From NCBI GenBank assembly GCA_964654015.1, contig CAZZHQ010000098.1, forward strand, positions 1 to 9,608: a stretch of DNA of 9,608 nt, read 5' to 3'. Position numbers and translations under genes: made by a program. Under the pieces are notes generated by a model, which had not been told where the DNA came from, did no database searches, and saw only the letters and a list, made by a program, of their open reading frames with translations. How positions within the stretch are numbered: the first letter of the stretch is position 1; each line of letters begins with the position of its first letter. This DNA comes from JAUUZT01 sp964654015 (GTDB lineage: Bacteria > Chloroflexota > Dehalococcoidia > GIF9 > AB-539-J10). Below, piece by piece: positions 1 to 6,397 of the stretch.

Positions 1-53
1 AGAGCACGTTCTTGGTAAGAACGGGGTCACCAGTTCGAATCTGGTTGTGGGCT
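1..53 (+). tRNA. tRNA-Thr (anticodon GGT), 5' end outside the window
   Basis: The anticodon stem CGTTC/GAACG (7-11 with 19-23) encloses the 7-nt loop TTGGTAA, giving anticodon GGT at 14-16, which reads ACC/ACT threonine codons. The T arm is ACCAG/CTGGT (29-33 with 41-45) around the loop TTCGAAT. The 3' acceptor strand is 46-52 with T53 as discriminator. CCA is not encoded. The D arm is cut by the window edge. It lies 23 nt before tuf, so it is probably cotranscribed and cut out of the tuf message. A tRNA-Thr(GGU) directly before tuf is also the arrangement at the E. coli thrT-tufB locus. Confidence 0.93.
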
Positions 54-76
54 TTTAGATTAAGGAGGACATTGAA

Positions 77-1279
77 ATGGCAAAGAAAGTATTTGAACGG
101 ACAAAGGAGCATCTGAATGTAGGTACGATCGGGCATGTTGACCATGGGAAGACAACCTTAACTGCGGCGATAACGCAAGTACTCTCCAAGGCTGGGTTTT
201 CGCAATTTCGTGCCTTTGACACTATCGATAATGCTCCGGAAGAAAAAGCACGAGGACTGACAATCGCTATATCTCATATCGAATATGAAACTGCGAAGCG
301 TCACTATTGCCATGTCGATTGCCCAGGTCATGCTGACTATATTAAGAATATGATAACTGGAGCAGCTCAGATGGATGGTGCTATTTTGGTGGTTGCAGCG
401 GATGATGGGCCTATGCCACAAACACGTGAACATATTCTACTAGCATACCAGGTGAATGTTCCACGTCTGCTGGTAGCTTTAAACAAGGTCGACCAGATGG
501 AAGATCCCGAATTACTGGAACTGGTGGAGATGGAGGTTCGAGAATTGCTCACCAGCTATAATTTCCCCGGTGATGAAACACCAATAGTGCGGGTGAGTGC
601 TTTGAAAGCACTGGAATGTGGCTGTGGAAAGAGGGATTGTGAATGGTGTGGAGGGATATGGAAGTTGATGGATGCAGTTGATGAATATATTCCTCTGCCA
701 GTTAGAGATAAAGACAAGCCTTTTCTTATGCCGGTAGAAGATGTATTTAGTATCAAGGGGAGAGGTACGGTACCGACGGGGAAGGTTGATCAGGGAGTAA
801 TAAAGGCGGGCGATGAAGTAGAGATAGTTGGCCTGAAGGCGACTAAAAAGACGGTAGCGACAAGCCTCGAAATGTTCCATAAGATTATGGATAGAGCAGA
901 GGCGGGAGATGCAGTGGGTGTCTTGCTGCGAGGTGTGGACCGGGATGAGGTAGAAAGAGGACAGGTTTTAGCAGCACCTGGTACTGTTACACCGCATACT
1001 GAGGCTGAGGTAGAGGTATATATACTGAAGAAGGAGGAGGGAGGAAGACATACCCCGTTTTTCAATGGATACAAACCTCAGTTTTTCATAAGGACGGCAG
1101 ATATAACGGGTTCTATCACTCTACCTGAAGGAGTTGAAATGGCTATGCCTGGTGACAGCTTAAATCATATGTTTATAAAAACGATTTATCCTATACCTAT
1201 GGAGCCCGGGTTGCGTTTTGCAATACGAGAAGGTGGTAAGACCGTAGGTGCTGGTGTTATCACTAAGGTGATCAAGTAG
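77..1279 (+). CDS. tuf: Elongation factor Tu
   Basis: EF-Tu is the cytoplasmic GTPase that brings aminoacyl-tRNA to the ribosomal A site. The 400-residue length is normal. The GTP motifs are all present: GHVDHGKT at 19-26, switch I threonine at T62, DCPGH at 81-85, NKVD at 136-139 and SAL at 174-176. Domain II follows from about residue 213 and domain III from about 308, with the conserved EGGRHTPFF at 321-329 and LRFAIREGG at 379-387. Four cysteines (C181, C183, C188, C191) form a CxCx4CxxC cluster in the G domain that could bind metal; such a cluster is known from some Chloroflexi and actinobacterial-type EF-Tu. A strong Shine-Dalgarno (AAGGAGG, 62-68) fixes the ATG. Domain II differs from the usual EF-Tu consensus at GTVPTGKVDQG (230-240; the usual form is GTVVTGRVERG) and at TSLEMF (262-267; usually TGVEMF). 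It is the first protein gene after tRNA-Thr and is followed 4 nt later by rpmG. Confidence 0.97.
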   Translation: MAKKVFERTKEHLNVGTIGHVDHGKTTLTAAITQVLSKAGFSQFRAFDTIDNAPEEKARGLTIAISHIEYETAKRHYCHVDCPGHADYIKNMITGAAQMDGAILVVAADDGPMPQTREHILLAYQVNVPRLLVALNKVDQMEDPELLELVEMEVRELLTSYNFPGDETPIVRVSALKALECGCGKRDCEWCGGIWKLMDAVDEYIPLPVRDKDKPFLMPVEDVFSIKGRGTVPTGKVDQGVIKAGDEVEIVGLKATKKTVATSLEMFHKIMDRAEAGDAVGVLLRGVDRDEVERGQVLAAPGTVTPHTEAEVEVYILKKEEGGRHTPFFNGYKPQFFIRTADITGSITLPEGVEMAMPGDSLNHMFIKTIYPIPMEPGLRFAIREGGKTVGAGVITKVIK

Positions 1280-1283
1280 AGAC

Positions 1284-1451
1284 ATGGCCAAAAAAGGAGA
1301 TCTGCGAAGTATAATCCATCTAGCATGTAGTGAATGTAAGGAAAGAAACTACACTACTGCGAAGAACAGAAGGAATGATACACAGCGCTTGGAATTAAAG
1401 AAGTTTTGTCCACGGTGCAGGGTACATACCATGCATCGTGAAACTAAGTAA
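1284..1451 (+). CDS. rpmG: 50S ribosomal protein L33 (zinc-ribbon form)
   Basis: This is a 55-codon gene from ATG at 1284 to TAA at 1449-1451. L33 is a small protein of the large subunit near the E site. The protein begins MAKKGDLRS. It has two CxxC pairs, C15/C18 (CSEC) and C42/C45 (CPRC), which is the zinc-binding (C+) form of L33. Further family marks are NYTTAKNRRN at 22-31 and a basic C-terminus HRETK. It starts 4 nt after tuf and ends 4 nt before the ATG preferred for secE. There is no strong Shine-Dalgarno, so translation may be coupled to tuf. The order rpmG-secE-nusG is common in Gram-positive, Thermus and Chloroflexi genomes and supports the call. Confidence 0.93.
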   Translation: MAKKGDLRSIIHLACSECKERNYTTAKNRRNDTQRLELKKFCPRCRVHTMHRETK

Positions 1452-1455
1452 TTTT

Positions 1456-1701
1456 ATGGCCAATCGTATAAAGAAAGTAAAATCAAAAGGGGCTGTTACT
1501 GCATCTGTTAGAAGTAAGTCAAGATTTAGCTTCTTTCGGGAATCAATAGAGGAGTTAAAGAAGGCACAATGGCCGACAAAGAGAGAGGCTCTCAGGTTAA
1601 GTATCCTGGTTACGGTTATATGTGCCTTTGTAGGAGGGTTATTGGGACTCCTTGATTTAGGTTTTACGAAGGTGCTGACGGAGTTGATATTGGGTGGCTG
1701 A
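1456..1701 (+). CDS. secE: Preprotein translocase subunit SecE
   Basis: SecE is the small membrane subunit that clamps SecY in the SecYEG channel. From the ATG at 1456 the protein has 81 residues and is the short single-span form. A basic N-terminus (1-25) is followed by an amphipathic helix with the family signature ELKKAQWPTKREA (33-45), then one transmembrane segment at about 48-67 (LSILVTVICAFVGGLLGLL). An in-frame GTG at 1438 would add six residues and overlap rpmG. I prefer the ATG because it avoids the overlap and gives a typical MANR-like start, but neither start has a clear ribosome binding site. The stop overlaps the GTG start of nusG by 8 nt. Confidence 0.88.
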   Translation: MANRIKKVKSKGAVTASVRSKSRFSFFRESIEELKKAQWPTKREALRLSILVTVICAFVGGLLGLLDLGFTKVLTELILGG

Positions 1702-2239
1702 AGACGAATTGAAAACTAGCGGGCGATGGTATTTATTGTATGTATCTTCTGGACATGAAGAACGTGCGAAGAGGAACCTGGTTCAGCGCATCAAATATAT
1801 GGATGTAGAAGATAAAATATATGATGTGGTTATACCAACAGCTAGCGAGATAGAAATAAAAGGTGGCAAACGCCAAACTATAAGTAAAAAAGCTTTTCCT
1901 GGTTATATAATGGTTCTGATGGATTTGGACGAACATAGTTGGGATATTGTACGTAACACCCCGGGTGTTGCTGGTTTTGTTAGTACGGGTGCTAAGCCAG
2001 TGCCCCTGTCGGTAGAAGAGGCGGATAAAATACTACAGCGCATGATTGAAGTTCCCTCCGAAGTCAAAGTGTCATTCGAGAAGGGAAATAGTGTTCGAGT
2101 TACTAGCGGACCGTTCGTCGATTTTATTGGAAAGATTGATGAAGTCAATACGGACAAAGGTCGCGCAGTCGTTATGCTGTCACTTTTTGGTCGAGAAACA
2201 CCCGTAAATTTAGATTTCCTGTCGGTAGAAAAGATTTAA
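1694..2239 (+). CDS. nusG: Transcription termination/antitermination factor NusG
   Basis: NusG binds RNA polymerase and affects pausing, Rho action and transcription-translation coupling. The protein has 181 residues, normal for NusG without inserted domains. The NGN domain spans about 8-110, with RWYLLYVSSGHE near its start and KKAFPGYIMVLMDL plus RNTPGVAGFV in its second half. The KOW domain is at about 127-160 (FEKGNSVRVTSGPFVDFIG), followed by VMLSLFGRETPVNLDF. The start codon is GTG, placed inside the last codons of secE (8-nt overlap), which suggests translational coupling. rplK begins one base after its stop. Confidence 0.95.
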   Translation: MAEDELKTSGRWYLLYVSSGHEERAKRNLVQRIKYMDVEDKIYDVVIPTASEIEIKGGKRQTISKKAFPGYIMVLMDLDEHSWDIVRNTPGVAGFVSTGAKPVPLSVEEADKILQRMIEVPSEVKVSFEKGNSVRVTSGPFVDFIGKIDEVNTDKGRAVVMLSLFGRETPVNLDFLSVEKI

Positions 2240-2240
2240 T

Positions 2241-2666
2241 ATGGCAAAGAAGAGAATAACTAGTGTAATTAAACTACAAATATTGGCTGGTAAAGCTACG
2301 CCAGCGCCTCCTGTGGGACCAGCCCTTGGGCAACATGGCGTTAACATTATGGCTTTTTGCAAGGAATATAATGACCGTACTGCTTCTCAGGATGGTTTTA
2401 TTGTTCCAGCAGAAATAACCGTATATGCGGATCGCTCTTTCAGTTTTATAATTAAGAAGCCACCTGCTTCCGGGTTGATACGTAATGCCTTAGGCTTGGA
2501 AAAAGGTAGCGCCAATCCACGGAGTGATAAAGTAGGCAAATTGAGTAGGGAGAAACTTTATGAGGTCGCAAGAAGTAAAATGAAAGATTTAAACACTACA
2601 GACCTGGAGAAAGCGGCCCGTATTATTGGGGGCACTGCTCGGAGTATGGGTGTGGAGGTAGAATAA
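2241..2666 (+). CDS. rplK: 50S ribosomal protein L11
   Basis: L11 forms, with 23S rRNA, the GTPase-associated centre at the base of the L7/L12 stalk. The length of 141 residues is typical. The N-terminal domain carries the proline-rich binding segment for thiostrepton-class drugs and factors, APPVGPALGQHGVNIMAFCKEYN-like, at about 22-44. The C-terminal rRNA-binding domain ends in the family pattern GTARSMGVEVE. Only one base separates it from nusG. rplA starts at the base after its stop, so rplK and rplA are almost certainly translated as a coupled pair. Confidence 0.97.
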   Translation: MAKKRITSVIKLQILAGKATPAPPVGPALGQHGVNIMAFCKEYNDRTASQDGFIVPAEITVYADRSFSFIIKKPPASGLIRNALGLEKGSANPRSDKVGKLSREKLYEVARSKMKDLNTTDLEKAARIIGGTARSMGVEVE

Positions 2667-3377
2667 GTGGCAAATCACGGCAAGAAATATAGAGAAGCTA
2701 GTAAGCTTATAGATCATTTAAAATATTATTCTCCTGAAGAGGCTATCGAGCTAGCTAAAAAAGCTTCTTATGTTGGATTTGATGAGACAGTAGAGGTCCA
2801 TTTAAAAATGGGGGTCAATCCACGTAGTGCTGATCAACAAGTAAGAGGTGTAGCATTGTTGCCAAATGGATTGGGGAAGCAAGTACGTGTACTTGTTTTT
2901 ACTCAGGGAGAGGGAATAAAACAAGCAGAAGAGGGGGAGGCTGATTACGCAGGGGCCGAAGAAATCATCCAGAAAATAGAGGAAGGGTGGCTTGAATTTG
3001 AAGTATCTATGGCTACACCAGATATGATGCCTAAAGTTGCTAAGTTAGGACGTATTTTGGGCAGACGGGGGCTTATGCCAAATCCGAAATCAGGTACAGT
3101 TGTAGATGCTCAAGATTTACCTCGAGCTATCAGGGAGGCTCGCAAAGGGCGGGCTGAATTCCGGCTGGATAGAACCGGAATCATTCACTTGCCGATAGGC
3201 AAAATTAGCTTTGAAAAAGAAAAACTTCTGGAAAATATACTGGCTGTGATTGAAGCTATAGTTAAAGCTAAGCCAAGTGGAGCAAAAGGTCAGTATGTAA
3301 GAAGTATATCGTTGTCTACCAGTATGGGTCCGGGACTCAAGGTCGATGTAAAGTCGGCTTTGGAACTAGCGGCGTAA
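2667..3377 (+). CDS. rplA: 50S ribosomal protein L1
   Basis: L1 builds the mobile L1 stalk that helps deacylated tRNA leave the ribosome. In many bacteria it also represses its own rplKA message. The protein has 236 residues, as expected. Family marks are the DETVEVHLKMGVNPR stretch at 39-53 and the signature running from MATPDMMPKV (115-124) to GLMPNPKSGTV (135-145). At position 133 the usual proline of GRILGPRGLMPNPK is arginine (GRILGRRG), a small local oddity. The start is GTG, directly after the rplK stop. It is followed by the 172-nt rplJ leader. Confidence 0.97.
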   Translation: MANHGKKYREASKLIDHLKYYSPEEAIELAKKASYVGFDETVEVHLKMGVNPRSADQQVRGVALLPNGLGKQVRVLVFTQGEGIKQAEEGEADYAGAEEIIQKIEEGWLEFEVSMATPDMMPKVAKLGRILGRRGLMPNPKSGTVVDAQDLPRAIREARKGRAEFRLDRTGIIHLPIGKISFEKEKLLENILAVIEAIVKAKPSGAKGQYVRSISLSTSMGPGLKVDVKSALELAA

Positions 3378-3504
3378 TACCATAACTAAATATTGAGACG
3401 GTGCCAATGACGGCAGGTACCATTCCTCTTTGAGAAAGAGGTTCAGGGTTCGGATGTTTGATGAACCCATGGTTTAAAGGTTTGCCTGCTCAGGTGTTAA
3501 ATGA

Positions 3505-3536
3505 TCCCTGTGTTGTTGGCACAGGGAATTTTGTTT
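3505..3536 (+). terminator. Intrinsic terminator (attenuator) of the L10 leader
   Basis: The stem TCCCTGTG/CACAGGGA (3505-3512 with 3520-3527) has the 7-nt loop TTGTTGG and is followed by the T-rich ATTTTGTTT. It sits just upstream of the rplJ ribosome binding site, so it works as a conditional stop for rplJL transcription and not as the end of rplA alone. Confidence 0.85.
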
Positions 3537-3539
3537 ATT

Positions 3540-3545
3540 GGGAGG
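3540..3545 (+). promoter_or_regulatory. rplJ ribosome binding site, decides the start
   Basis: The sequence GGGAGG lies 4 nt before the ATG at 3550. It overlaps the upstream in-frame TTG (3538), which therefore cannot be the real start and should not be used for rplJ. Confidence 0.8.
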
Positions 3546-3549
3546 TTAT

Positions 3550-4071
3550 ATGCTCAGAGAGAAAAAGACAGGCATTGTAAATCAACTGGAGGAAAAACTG
3601 GCTAGAAGCAGCATAATTGTTACTACCAGTTATCAGGGAATTAAAGCTAAAGATATAACGGCGTTACGCATAGCTCTGGATGACCCGGATATTGAATACC
3701 AGGTAGTTAAGAATAACTTGATTCGAATCGCAGCTCAGAGGGCTGGAAAAGAGGACGTTATGAGCATTGTGGATGGACCTACTGCTGTGATTTTAGGATA
3801 TGATGACGTAATTAAGACAGTCAGGTTGATAAACCAGTATATCAGGTCTAGTGGTCTGGCTATTTCGATTAAAGGAGCTTTGCTTGGCGGACGAACGCTT
3901 AACGCTAGTGAGGTAATGGCTTTGGCCAACTTACCATCCAGAGAAGTACTCATCTCGCAGGTGGTGGGTATGTTGAAAGCTCCTATAAGAGGATTGCATA
4001 ATGCTGTAAGTTTCCCGTTATATGGCTTGCAGAATGTATTAAAAGCGCGAATTCAAGAATTATCAAAATAA
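3550..4071 (+). CDS. rplJ: 50S ribosomal protein L10
   Basis: L10 anchors the L7/L12 dimers to the GTPase-associated centre of the large subunit and, with them, represses its own operon. From the ATG at 3550 the protein has 173 residues, close to the family average. It begins MLREKKTGIVNQL. The rRNA-binding N-terminal domain includes SSIIVTTSYQGIKAKDIT and the typical YQVVKNNLIRIA and DGPTAVILGYDD segments. The C-terminal helix that carries the L7/L12 dimers ends NVLKARIQELSK. An in-frame TTG at 3538 lies inside the Shine-Dalgarno and would add four spurious residues (MGGY). rplL follows after 13 nt with a strong ribosome binding site, as expected for a protein needed in several copies per L10. 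Confidence 0.96.
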   Translation: MLREKKTGIVNQLEEKLARSSIIVTTSYQGIKAKDITALRIALDDPDIEYQVVKNNLIRIAAQRAGKEDVMSIVDGPTAVILGYDDVIKTVRLINQYIRSSGLAISIKGALLGGRTLNASEVMALANLPSREVLISQVVGMLKAPIRGLHNAVSFPLYGLQNVLKARIQELSK

Positions 4072-4084
4072 CAAAGGAGGAGAC

Positions 4085-4561
4085 ATGACACCAGAAGAAA
4101 CAAAGATAGATGAAGGCGAAATAAAAGAGGTAAAGAAGACTGCTAAAACAAAGGCGAAAAAGGAAGACAAGGGAATTAGCAAAGAGGATATCATTGATGC
4201 CATTAAGTCTATGACAGTTGTAGATTTGGCTGACCTGGTAAAAGTTTTAGAAGATGAATTTGGTGTAAGTGCCGCTCCAGTAGCTGTTGCTTCTGCCTCA
4301 GCGGTAGCTGCCCCGTCGGACGGAGCACCTGCGGAAGAGGAAGAAGAGAAGACTGAATTCACCGTCGTTTTGCGTAGTATTGGTGAAAAGAAGATAGAGG
4401 TTATTAAAGCGGTACGCGCAGTAACTGACTTGGGATTGAAACAGGCCAAGGATTTGGTGGAATCTGCTCCACAAACAGTAAAGGAAGCAGTTTCCAAGGA
4501 CGAAGCCAACGACACCAAGGCGAAGCTGGAAGCGGCAGGAGCTACTGTAGAAGTTAAGTAA
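4085..4561 (+). CDS. rplL: 50S ribosomal protein L7/L12, with N-terminal extension
   Basis: L7/L12 forms the flexible stalk that recruits translation GTPases. The dimerisation domain is at about 31-62 (ISKEDIIDAIKSMTVVDLADL), the alanine-rich hinge at 63-90 (VSAAPVAVASASAVAAP, then an acidic EEEEEK), and the factor-binding C-terminal domain at 91-158 (LGLKQAKDLVESAP, end of the family fold ATVEVK). The total of 158 residues is about 30 more than usual. The excess is a charged Lys/Glu-rich extension at 1-30 that precedes the point where ordinary L7/L12 begins. The start is supported by AAAGGAGGAG immediately upstream. No ATG exists near the canonical start, so the extension seems real. The usual TGLGLKEA reads TDLGLKQA here (114-121). 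rpoB, the usual next gene, is absent. Confidence 0.96.
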   Translation: MTPEETKIDEGEIKEVKKTAKTKAKKEDKGISKEDIIDAIKSMTVVDLADLVKVLEDEFGVSAAPVAVASASAVAAPSDGAPAEEEEEKTEFTVVLRSIGEKKIEVIKAVRAVTDLGLKQAKDLVESAPQTVKEAVSKDEANDTKAKLEAAGATVEVK

Positions 4562-4562
4562 T

Positions 4563-4811
4563 ATGACGTTTGCTACCTGGCAAGCCATTCTTGGTATGGG
4601 TCTTTTCTTTGTACTCTTAGGAATTGTGTCTGTTCTCTGGAGCAAGAGAGAACAGACACAATATTATGACTCAATATCAACCAGAAGAGATGTGAAGGAG
4701 TTTATAACTCGTGAACCGCACCGGTTGTGGTTAAGCGCCTGGCTTATAGGTGGCATAATTTGCCTCGTTATTGCTACTGTGTTAATTGTTGTGAGTATCG
4801 TAATAAAGTAG
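4563..4811 (+). CDS. Unrecognised small membrane protein, two transmembrane helices
   Basis: This 82-residue protein starts at ATG one base after the rplL stop (TAATATG), so it is probably read by termination-reinitiation as the last gene of the ribosomal operon. Two hydrophobic helices are clear: about 8-26 (ILGMGLFFVLLGIVSVLW) and about 57-81 (LSAWLIGGIICLVIATVLIV). A polar loop of about 30 residues between them contains SKREQTQYYDS and RRDVKEFITREPHRLW. The N-terminus is short, and the positive charges in the loop suggest that the loop is cytoplasmic. I do not recognise a family and assign no function. The coding sequence contains a 16-bp perfect inverted repeat (4623-4662). It ends 16 nt before the convergent comM stop. 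Confidence 0.7.
   Translation: MTFATWQAILGMGLFFVLLGIVSVLWSKREQTQYYDSISTRRDVKEFITREPHRLWLSAWLIGGIICLVIATVLIVVSIVIK
4623..4662. repeat. 16-bp perfect inverted repeat inside the small membrane gene
   Basis: The left arm ATTGTGTCTGTTCTCT (4623-4638) and the right arm AGAGAACAGACACAAT (4647-4662) are exact reverse complements around the 8-nt spacer GGAGCAAG. The repeat covers codons 21-33 of the membrane protein gene. Neither strand has a T-tract after it, so it is not a classical intrinsic terminator. It could be an RNA hairpin for message processing or stability, or a protein binding site. Confidence 0.9.
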
Positions 4812-4827
4812 AGGCTATTTTATAGAG

Positions 4828-6348
4828 TCATATTAATTCTTTGTGGCGGTACTGCAAGGCCTCAGCTACGTGATGTGTCTTAATGATTTCTGCCCGCTCC
4901 AGGTCGGCAATGGTGAGTGAGAGTTTTAGAATATGGTGGAACGCACGGGCAGTGAGATGTAATTGTTTCATGGCGGTGCGAAGTAAGCCTTGTGCGGCTG
5001 ATTCTACCTGGCAAAAATCCTTCACTTCTCTGACTGTCATATCAGCATTACATTTTAGTTCTGTATTGCGGAATCTCTCAAGCTGAATTATATGAGATGC
5101 TTTGATTCTTTCTCCAACCTCTGCGGATGTCTCAGATAGCTTGCTTTCAGTAAGTTTCTCATAATCAATATGAGGAACGTCAAGGAAGATGTCTATACGG
5201 TCAAGCAATGGGCCGCTTATTTTTTTGTGGTAGCGATAAATTTCACCAACTGAACACTTGCATTCCTTAAAGGGGTCTCCATAGTAGCCACACGGGCATG
5301 GATTCATAGCTGCCACCAGCATGAAGTTAGCAGGGAATGTGACAGTACCGCGAGCTCTACTAACGGTGATTACCTTGTCTTCGAGGGGCTGTCGCAGTGA
5401 TTCCAGGCTGGAGCGTCCGAACTCAGGTAATTCATCCAGGAATAGAACGCCTCGATGGCTCAGGCTTATCTCTCCAGGTCGTGGCCATTGTCCGCCTCCC
5501 ACCAGGCCTGCTTGAGAAATGGTGTAGTGAGGAGAGCGAAAAGGCCGCTCAGTGATAATAGGAGTATCCTTGGGAAGCATTCCGCTAACGCTATAGATTT
5601 TAGTTACCTCTATAGCCTCCTTCATGGTCAGTTGGGGCAAGATTGAAGGCAGGGAACGAGCTAACATAGTTTTACCACTACCTGGCGGCCCACACATCAG
5701 TACGTTGTGTCTTCCTGCTGCCGCTATTTCCAGTGCCCTTTTTGCGTGTTCTTGTCCTTTAACATAACTTAAGTCGAAGACGTAGTCATTCTTAATATTC
5801 TGGTACCAGTCTATGTCGTTATGATACTGAGGGATAATTGTTTCATTATGGAGGTGGCTGGTTAACTGGGACAATGATTCTACAGGGAATATGTCTATAT
5901 CGCTTATTAGTGATGCCTCTTTGGCGTCGTCCTGGGGCACAAATACCCTTGAGAGGCCAACATCGCGTGCAAGGGCTACCATGGGTAATACGCCATGAGT
6001 ATGCCGCAATTTTCCGTCAAGAGACAGTTCTCCCAGGAAGACACTACCGGTGAGATCAGCATTTAATTGGCCTGAGCTGACTAGCAAGCCTATGGCTATG
6101 GGCAGATCGTAAGCTGGCCCCTCTTTTTTTAAATCCGCCGGTGCCAGGTTGACTGTGATGCGCCTGTTGAGGAAAGAATAGCCAGAGTTTCTGATTGCTG
6201 CTCGTACTCGTTCCCTGGCTTCCTGGACTGCTTTATCGGGCAAACCTACAATGGAAAATGACGGTAATCCGGGGGATATATCAACTTCGACGTCTACTGT
6301 GGCGCCGTCAAGCCCAACTACAGCGCAGCTTTTAACCTTGGATAACAT
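4828..6348 (-). CDS. comM: YifB/ComM family Mg-chelatase-like AAA+ ATPase
   Basis: ComM homologues are hexameric DNA helicases. In transformable bacteria they drive branch migration during uptake-linked recombination; elsewhere the role is uncertain. The 506 residues match the family. An N-terminal ChlI-like domain (about 1-165, starting MLSKVKSCAVVGLDG) precedes the Mg-chelatase AAA+ core: Walker A GPPGSGKT at 220-227, Walker B VLFLDELPEF at 301-310, sensor region AAMNPCPCGYYGD at 346-358, arginine-finger region LLDRID at 381-386. A C-terminal helical domain (about 410-506) ends LQYRHKELI. Cysteines C351/C353 and C363/C365 (CPCG and CKC) form the family's possible metal site. It lies downstream of acpS (49-nt gap) and converges with the ribosomal operon. 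No Shine-Dalgarno is present; see the promoter at 6358-6366. Confidence 0.95.
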   Translation of the reverse strand: MLSKVKSCAVVGLDGATVDVEVDISPGLPSFSIVGLPDKAVQEARERVRAAIRNSGYSFLNRRITVNLAPADLKKEGPAYDLPIAIGLLVSSGQLNADLTGSVFLGELSLDGKLRHTHGVLPMVALARDVGLSRVFVPQDDAKEASLISDIDIFPVESLSQLTSHLHNETIIPQYHNDIDWYQNIKNDYVFDLSYVKGQEHAKRALEIAAAGRHNVLMCGPPGSGKTMLARSLPSILPQLTMKEAIEVTKIYSVSGMLPKDTPIITERPFRSPHYTISQAGLVGGGQWPRPGEISLSHRGVLFLDELPEFGRSSLESLRQPLEDKVITVSRARGTVTFPANFMLVAAMNPCPCGYYGDPFKECKCSVGEIYRYHKKISGPLLDRIDIFLDVPHIDYEKLTESKLSETSAEVGERIKASHIIQLERFRNTELKCNADMTVREVKDFCQVESAAQGLLRTAMKQLHLTARAFHHILKLSLTIADLERAEIIKTHHVAEALQYRHKELI

Positions 6349-6357
6349 ATCGCCGCA

Positions 6358-6366
6358 ATTATAGCA
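6358..6366 (-). promoter_or_regulatory. Extended -10 promoter for comM, probably leaderless mRNA
   Basis: On the minus strand TGCTATAAT is a perfect extended -10 element. Its last base is 9 nt before the comM ATG, so the expected start of transcription (6-8 nt downstream) falls within about 4 nt of the ATG. No good -35 is visible, as extended -10 promoters allow. Confidence 0.5.
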
Positions 6367-6397
6367 GATACTTTGTTCTAATGGCTGTAGGAGAGCT

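Larger units (their letters stand above)
3395..3549 (+). promoter_or_regulatory. Ribosomal protein L10 leader (autoregulatory attenuator)
   Basis: This is the only sizeable gap in the operon, and it carries the architecture of the known L10 leader RNA. A closing helix GCAGG/CCTGC (3413-3417 with 3485-3489) encloses two hairpins. One is CCTCTTT/AAAGAGG (3425-3431 with 3435-3441). The other is GGGTTC/GAACCC (3446-3451 with 3463-3468). The conserved single-stranded tail CAGGTGTTAA follows (3491-3500), then an intrinsic terminator. The 5' strand 3401-3412 can pair along 12 positions with 3511-3522, forming an antiterminator that excludes the terminator. In studied bacteria the L10(L12)4 complex binds this leader and represses rplJL. 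The same role here is inferred from structure and position. Confidence 0.9.

Noticed and set aside
2225..2260. L1-binding translational operator ahead of rplK
   Set aside because: Only one base separates nusG and rplK and I could not find a convincing copy of the L1 rRNA-site fold there.
3538..3549. TTG at 3538 as the start of rplJ, adding MGGY
   Set aside because: The TTG overlaps the Shine-Dalgarno GGGAGG that serves the ATG at 3550, and L10 proteins begin at the position of that ATG.
4063..4518. Minus-strand open frame of 151 codons opposite rplL
   Set aside because: Serine-rich shadow of the alanine- and lysine-rich rplL coding sequence; no ribosome binding site or family resemblance.
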